Under the pieces are notes generated by a model. The model did no database searches. It worked only from the letters and a program-made list of their open reading frames with translations, and was not told where the DNA came from. Below are positions 4,927 through 6,211 of a stretch of DNA of 6,211 nucleotides, in pieces. Position 1 is the first letter of the stretch, and every line of letters starts with the position of its first letter. The translations under genes and the position numbers were made by a program. This stretch comes from Candidatus Methanophagales archaeon (GTDB lineage Archaea; Halobacteriota; Syntropharchaeia; Alkanophagales; Methanospirareceae). The stretch spans positions 1 through 6,211 of the forward strand of contig JAUXHM010000068.1 of the NCBI GenBank assembly GCA_030621535.1. The letters are read 5' to 3'.

Positions 4927-5621
4927 AATAATTGCTTGAAATAAACCCAAAAAGGTGTTTTCTCACAGCTCTTTATCTTTACCTTCCCCGCTTTTATCCC
5001 GCTCAATGTTGCGTCCAGCAGCATTTTTTGTTCGGATTGGTGCTCTATTTCTACCTCAACCGTCGCAAGACCAACGCATTCTGCAGAATGCGCATCGCTT
5101 CCTGCAACAGCGGTGATGTTTCTACGAGCTGCCTTTCTCCTCGCTATTTCGTTCGCAACGCCGGAGAAATACCGGGAATTGAATATTTCTATTGCATCTA
5201 TGTCCAATTCGGAATGCGTGCAAATGTTACCAATGCTGTGGCGAAAAGGATGGTAAGGATGTGGAGCAATAATTACAACCGTGCCTTTGTTCTCCTTTTC
5301 CTTCTCTTTCTGCCTCGCTATCCGTATCGTTTCCCATAGCGATAATCCCTTTGCTATTCCTTCTTCCATGCCGAGCACGATTAAATGCCCTTTTGCAGTC
5401 GTTACTTCTATACCCGGGATAATAATCAAACCCAACTCGTTATCAGCAACGTATTTCTGTGCCGCATACGAACCGTTCATCGTGTCGTGGTCACAGATTA
5501 CGATACCATCGAGCTTTTTCGATATCGCACTATCTACTATCTTCTCAACCGAATCACAGCCATCATGCGAGTAATTCGTGTGCACGTGCAGGTCGAGTGT
5601 TAAAGACAGCGTTGGAGACAT
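4923..5621 (-). CDS. PHP-domain metal-dependent phosphoesterase
   Basis: This 232-residue cytosolic protein belongs to the PHP superfamily (TrpH/YciV-like), whose members hydrolyse phosphoesters such as nucleoside 3',5'-bisphosphates or short RNA ends with a tri-metal centre. The full metal-ligand set appears: DLHVHT (10-15, His12 and His14), Asp20, CDHD (43-46), PGIEVT (69-74, Glu72), PHPYHP (120-125, His121) and GSDAH (174-178, Asp176 and His178). The exact substrate cannot be read from the sequence. The frame is open to ATG 5669, but that would add 16 residues (MFLRSKKVCVNHERRT), ten of them encoded by repeat A3. ATG 5621 gives the normal distance to DLHVHT and is preferred, although neither start has a Shine-Dalgarno. 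The gene converges on mobA, and its stop lies in repeat B3. Confidence 0.88.
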   Translation of the reverse strand: MSPTLSLTLDLHVHTNYSHDGCDSVEKIVDSAISKKLDGIVICDHDTMNGSYAAQKYVADNELGLIIIPGIEVTTAKGHLIVLGMEEGIAKGLSLWETIRIARQKEKEKENKGTVVIIAPHPYHPFRHSIGNICTHSELDIDAIEIFNSRYFSGVANEIARRKAARRNITAVAGSDAHSAECVGLATVEVEIEHQSEQKMLLDATLSGIKAGKVKIKSCEKTPFWVYFKQLL

Positions 5622-5636
5622 CGTTCGTCGTTCGTG
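5622..5636 (-). repeat. Short tandem repeat before the PHP start
   Basis: On the minus strand ACGAACG occurs twice in direct succession immediately before ATG 5621. It is either a small slippage product in the leader or coding sequence if the upstream ATG is used. Confidence 0.5.
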
Positions 5637-5640
5637 ATTA

Positions 5641-5710
5641 ACACAAACTTTTTTGCTTCGCAAAAACATTAGTTTCTTTGGTAAAGCTTTCTTTTTGAAA
5701 GAAAGGTTTG
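5641..5710 (-). repeat. Dispersed hairpin repeat, copy A3
   Basis: On the minus strand this is a shortened version of A1. The first 40 bases (5710-5671) differ from 1737-1776 at one position, about 20 bases of the A1 middle are missing, and it then ends with the TTTTTGC-GAA-GCAAAAA hairpin (5666-5650 on this strand) and GTTTGTGTT. It points toward the PHP gene just as A1 and A2 point toward atpC and mobA. It includes an ATG (5669-5667) in frame with the PHP gene. Confidence 0.8.
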
Positions 5711-5760
5711 TTTTGAATTTTGAGTTTAGATGTTAGAGTTTGATGGTATGTTTAAGTTCT

Positions 5761-5780
5761 CCTCTATAAAAGCATAGAGG
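5761..5780 (+). promoter_or_regulatory. Hairpin covering the IS110 relic Shine-Dalgarno; overlapping TATA
   Basis: CCTCTAT (5761-5767) pairs perfectly with ATAGAGG (5774-5780) around a 6-base loop. The right arm contains the GAGG of the Shine-Dalgarno GAGGTGA (5777-5783), 4 bases before ATG 5788. In RNA read in from outside the element this would hide the ribosome binding site. The same bases include CTATAAAAG (5764-5772), a good archaeal TATA box, whose own start site would fall near the ATG and leave the hairpin out. I saw no clear element end in 5711-5760. Confidence 0.55.
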
Positions 5781-5787
5781 TGAAAAA

Positions 5788-5976
5788 ATGGAATACGCAG
5801 GGCTGGATCTGCACAAAAGTTTTTGTTAGGTACTGGTATGTGAAAAAGAGGGAGAATTGATAAAAGAGGGGAGAATAAAGACAGAGGCGAAAGACATAGA
5901 GGAATTCTTTTCTGGTCTGGAAGATCTGACGATTGCGTTTGAAGCAAGTAGCTGGAAGGGCTCAATACATAGGTAA
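5788..5976 (+). pseudogene. IS110-family transposase, N-terminal remnant
   Basis: The frame starts with a strong Shine-Dalgarno and reads MEYAGLDLHKSFC, a TAG stop (5827-5829), then VLVCEKEGELIKEGRI and, further on, LEDLTIAFEASSWKGSIHR and TAA. GLDLHKS holds the first catalytic Asp (Asp7) and AFEASSW the Glu (Glu52) of the DEDD RuvC-like domain typical of IS110 recombinases. Only about 60 residues of a protein usually over 300 long remain; the rest of the catalytic domain and the Ser-containing C-terminal domain are absent. The TAG replaces what is normally a Tyr, Gln or similar position, so it looks like a point mutation, unless TAG is read as sense. The similarity stops at about 5976, where another element seems to begin. 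Confidence 0.8.
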
Positions 5977-5977
5977 G

Positions 5978-6018
5978 TGTTAGTTATTTGTTGATTTGGC
6001 TTAATACATCGTACAGTG
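5978..6018. mobile_element. Possible end of a second insertion sequence
   Basis: The IS110 frame is lost at 5974-5977, and the 41 bases from TGTTAG (5978) to the stop of the minus-strand transposase fragment are non-coding, a usual distance from a transposase stop to an IS end. The boundary is inferred. The partner end and any target duplication lie outside the window. Confidence 0.4.
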
Positions 6019-6210
6019 TCATAAGGTTTTACAGATATCTGGTCTAAGAGCTTTAACCCCCCCTTTTAGCTCGTATTCGGATTTCTTTATCAATACAGCA
6101 GCATCCTGGTCCTTAGCTCTGTAGTAGACCCCTACCCTTTGTTTTTTCAAGCAAATAGTAGCCCAGACGTATTCGTCAATGAACTCCTTGCCCACTTTAA
6201 ATGCTTCATT
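6019..6210 (-). CDS. C-terminal fragment of a probable transposase
   Basis: An open frame of 63 residues enters from the right edge and ends at TGA (6019-6021). The sequence (EFIDEYVWATICLKKQ, VGVYYRAKDQDAAVLIKK, YELKGGVKALRPDI) looks like the beta-rich tail that follows the catalytic core in integrase-type DDE transposases of archaea, similar to IS481 or ISA0963-like elements. The catalytic residues would lie outside the window, so the family is uncertain. A run of 7 C (6057-6063) is in frame. Its position directly against the broken IS110 frame supports a mobile-element origin. Confidence 0.5.
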   Translation of the reverse strand, partial: NEAFKVGKEFIDEYVWATICLKKQRVGVYYRAKDQDAAVLIKKSEYELKGGVKALRPDICKTL

Positions 6211-6211
6211 C

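Noticed and set aside
1728..5710. A CRISPR array formed by the repeats
   Set aside because: The copies are hundreds of bases apart, of different lengths, in both orientations, with genes between them and no regular spacers.

Overview
The window looks archaeal, most likely a methanogen- or methanotroph-related euryarchaeon; an ANME-1-like genome is my guess, not something the sequence proves. The evidence is a deoxyhypusine synthase, an A-type ATP synthase C subunit of the AC39 family, an archaeal HTH+ACT regulator, a tRNA-Pro with a G1-C72 end, GAGGTG(A) Shine-Dalgarno sequences and AT-rich TATA boxes.

Layout. Positions 1-493 are visibly GC-richer than the rest and hold one long minus-strand reading frame broken by a single TAG at 293-295. 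I cannot name its product with confidence. Next comes deoxyhypusine synthase (494-1558, minus), divergent from a tRNA-Pro(GGG) gene (1603-1676, plus) across a 44-base promoter region containing a palindrome. An isolated A-type ATP synthase subunit C follows (1856-2944, plus). It converges on a two-gene minus-strand unit: a small membrane/coiled-coil protein (3958-3638), then an HTH+ACT regulator (3572-3066). After a 308-base spacer come mobA (4267-4905, plus) and a converging PHP-domain phosphoesterase (5621-4923, minus). The right end (5761-6210) is a graveyard of insertion sequences: the first third of an IS110-type transposase with an in-frame TAG, apparently cut by a second element whose transposase C-terminus enters from the right edge.

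The genes are mostly unrelated housekeeping functions (translation factor modification, ATP synthesis, amino-acid regulation, molybdopterin cofactor maturation). They do not form one pathway.

The most distinctive structure is in the spacers. Two families of dispersed repeats occupy nearly every intergenic region. Family A/C is made of AT-rich hairpin units at 1728-1836, 3016-3068, 3589-3640, 4181-4266 and 5641-5710. Family B has TAACCACAAG...ACACAG units at 2961-2994, 4050-4118 and 4899-4926. Copies reach the gene boundaries: four of the six intact protein genes take their TAA stop codon from a repeat, and three genes start just downstream of a copy lying in the same orientation relative to the gene. 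The other points worth checking are a C in place of the near-invariant U33 of the tRNA, apparent substitutions at substrate-contact positions of deoxyhypusine synthase, and a hairpin covering the ribosome binding site of the IS110 relic.
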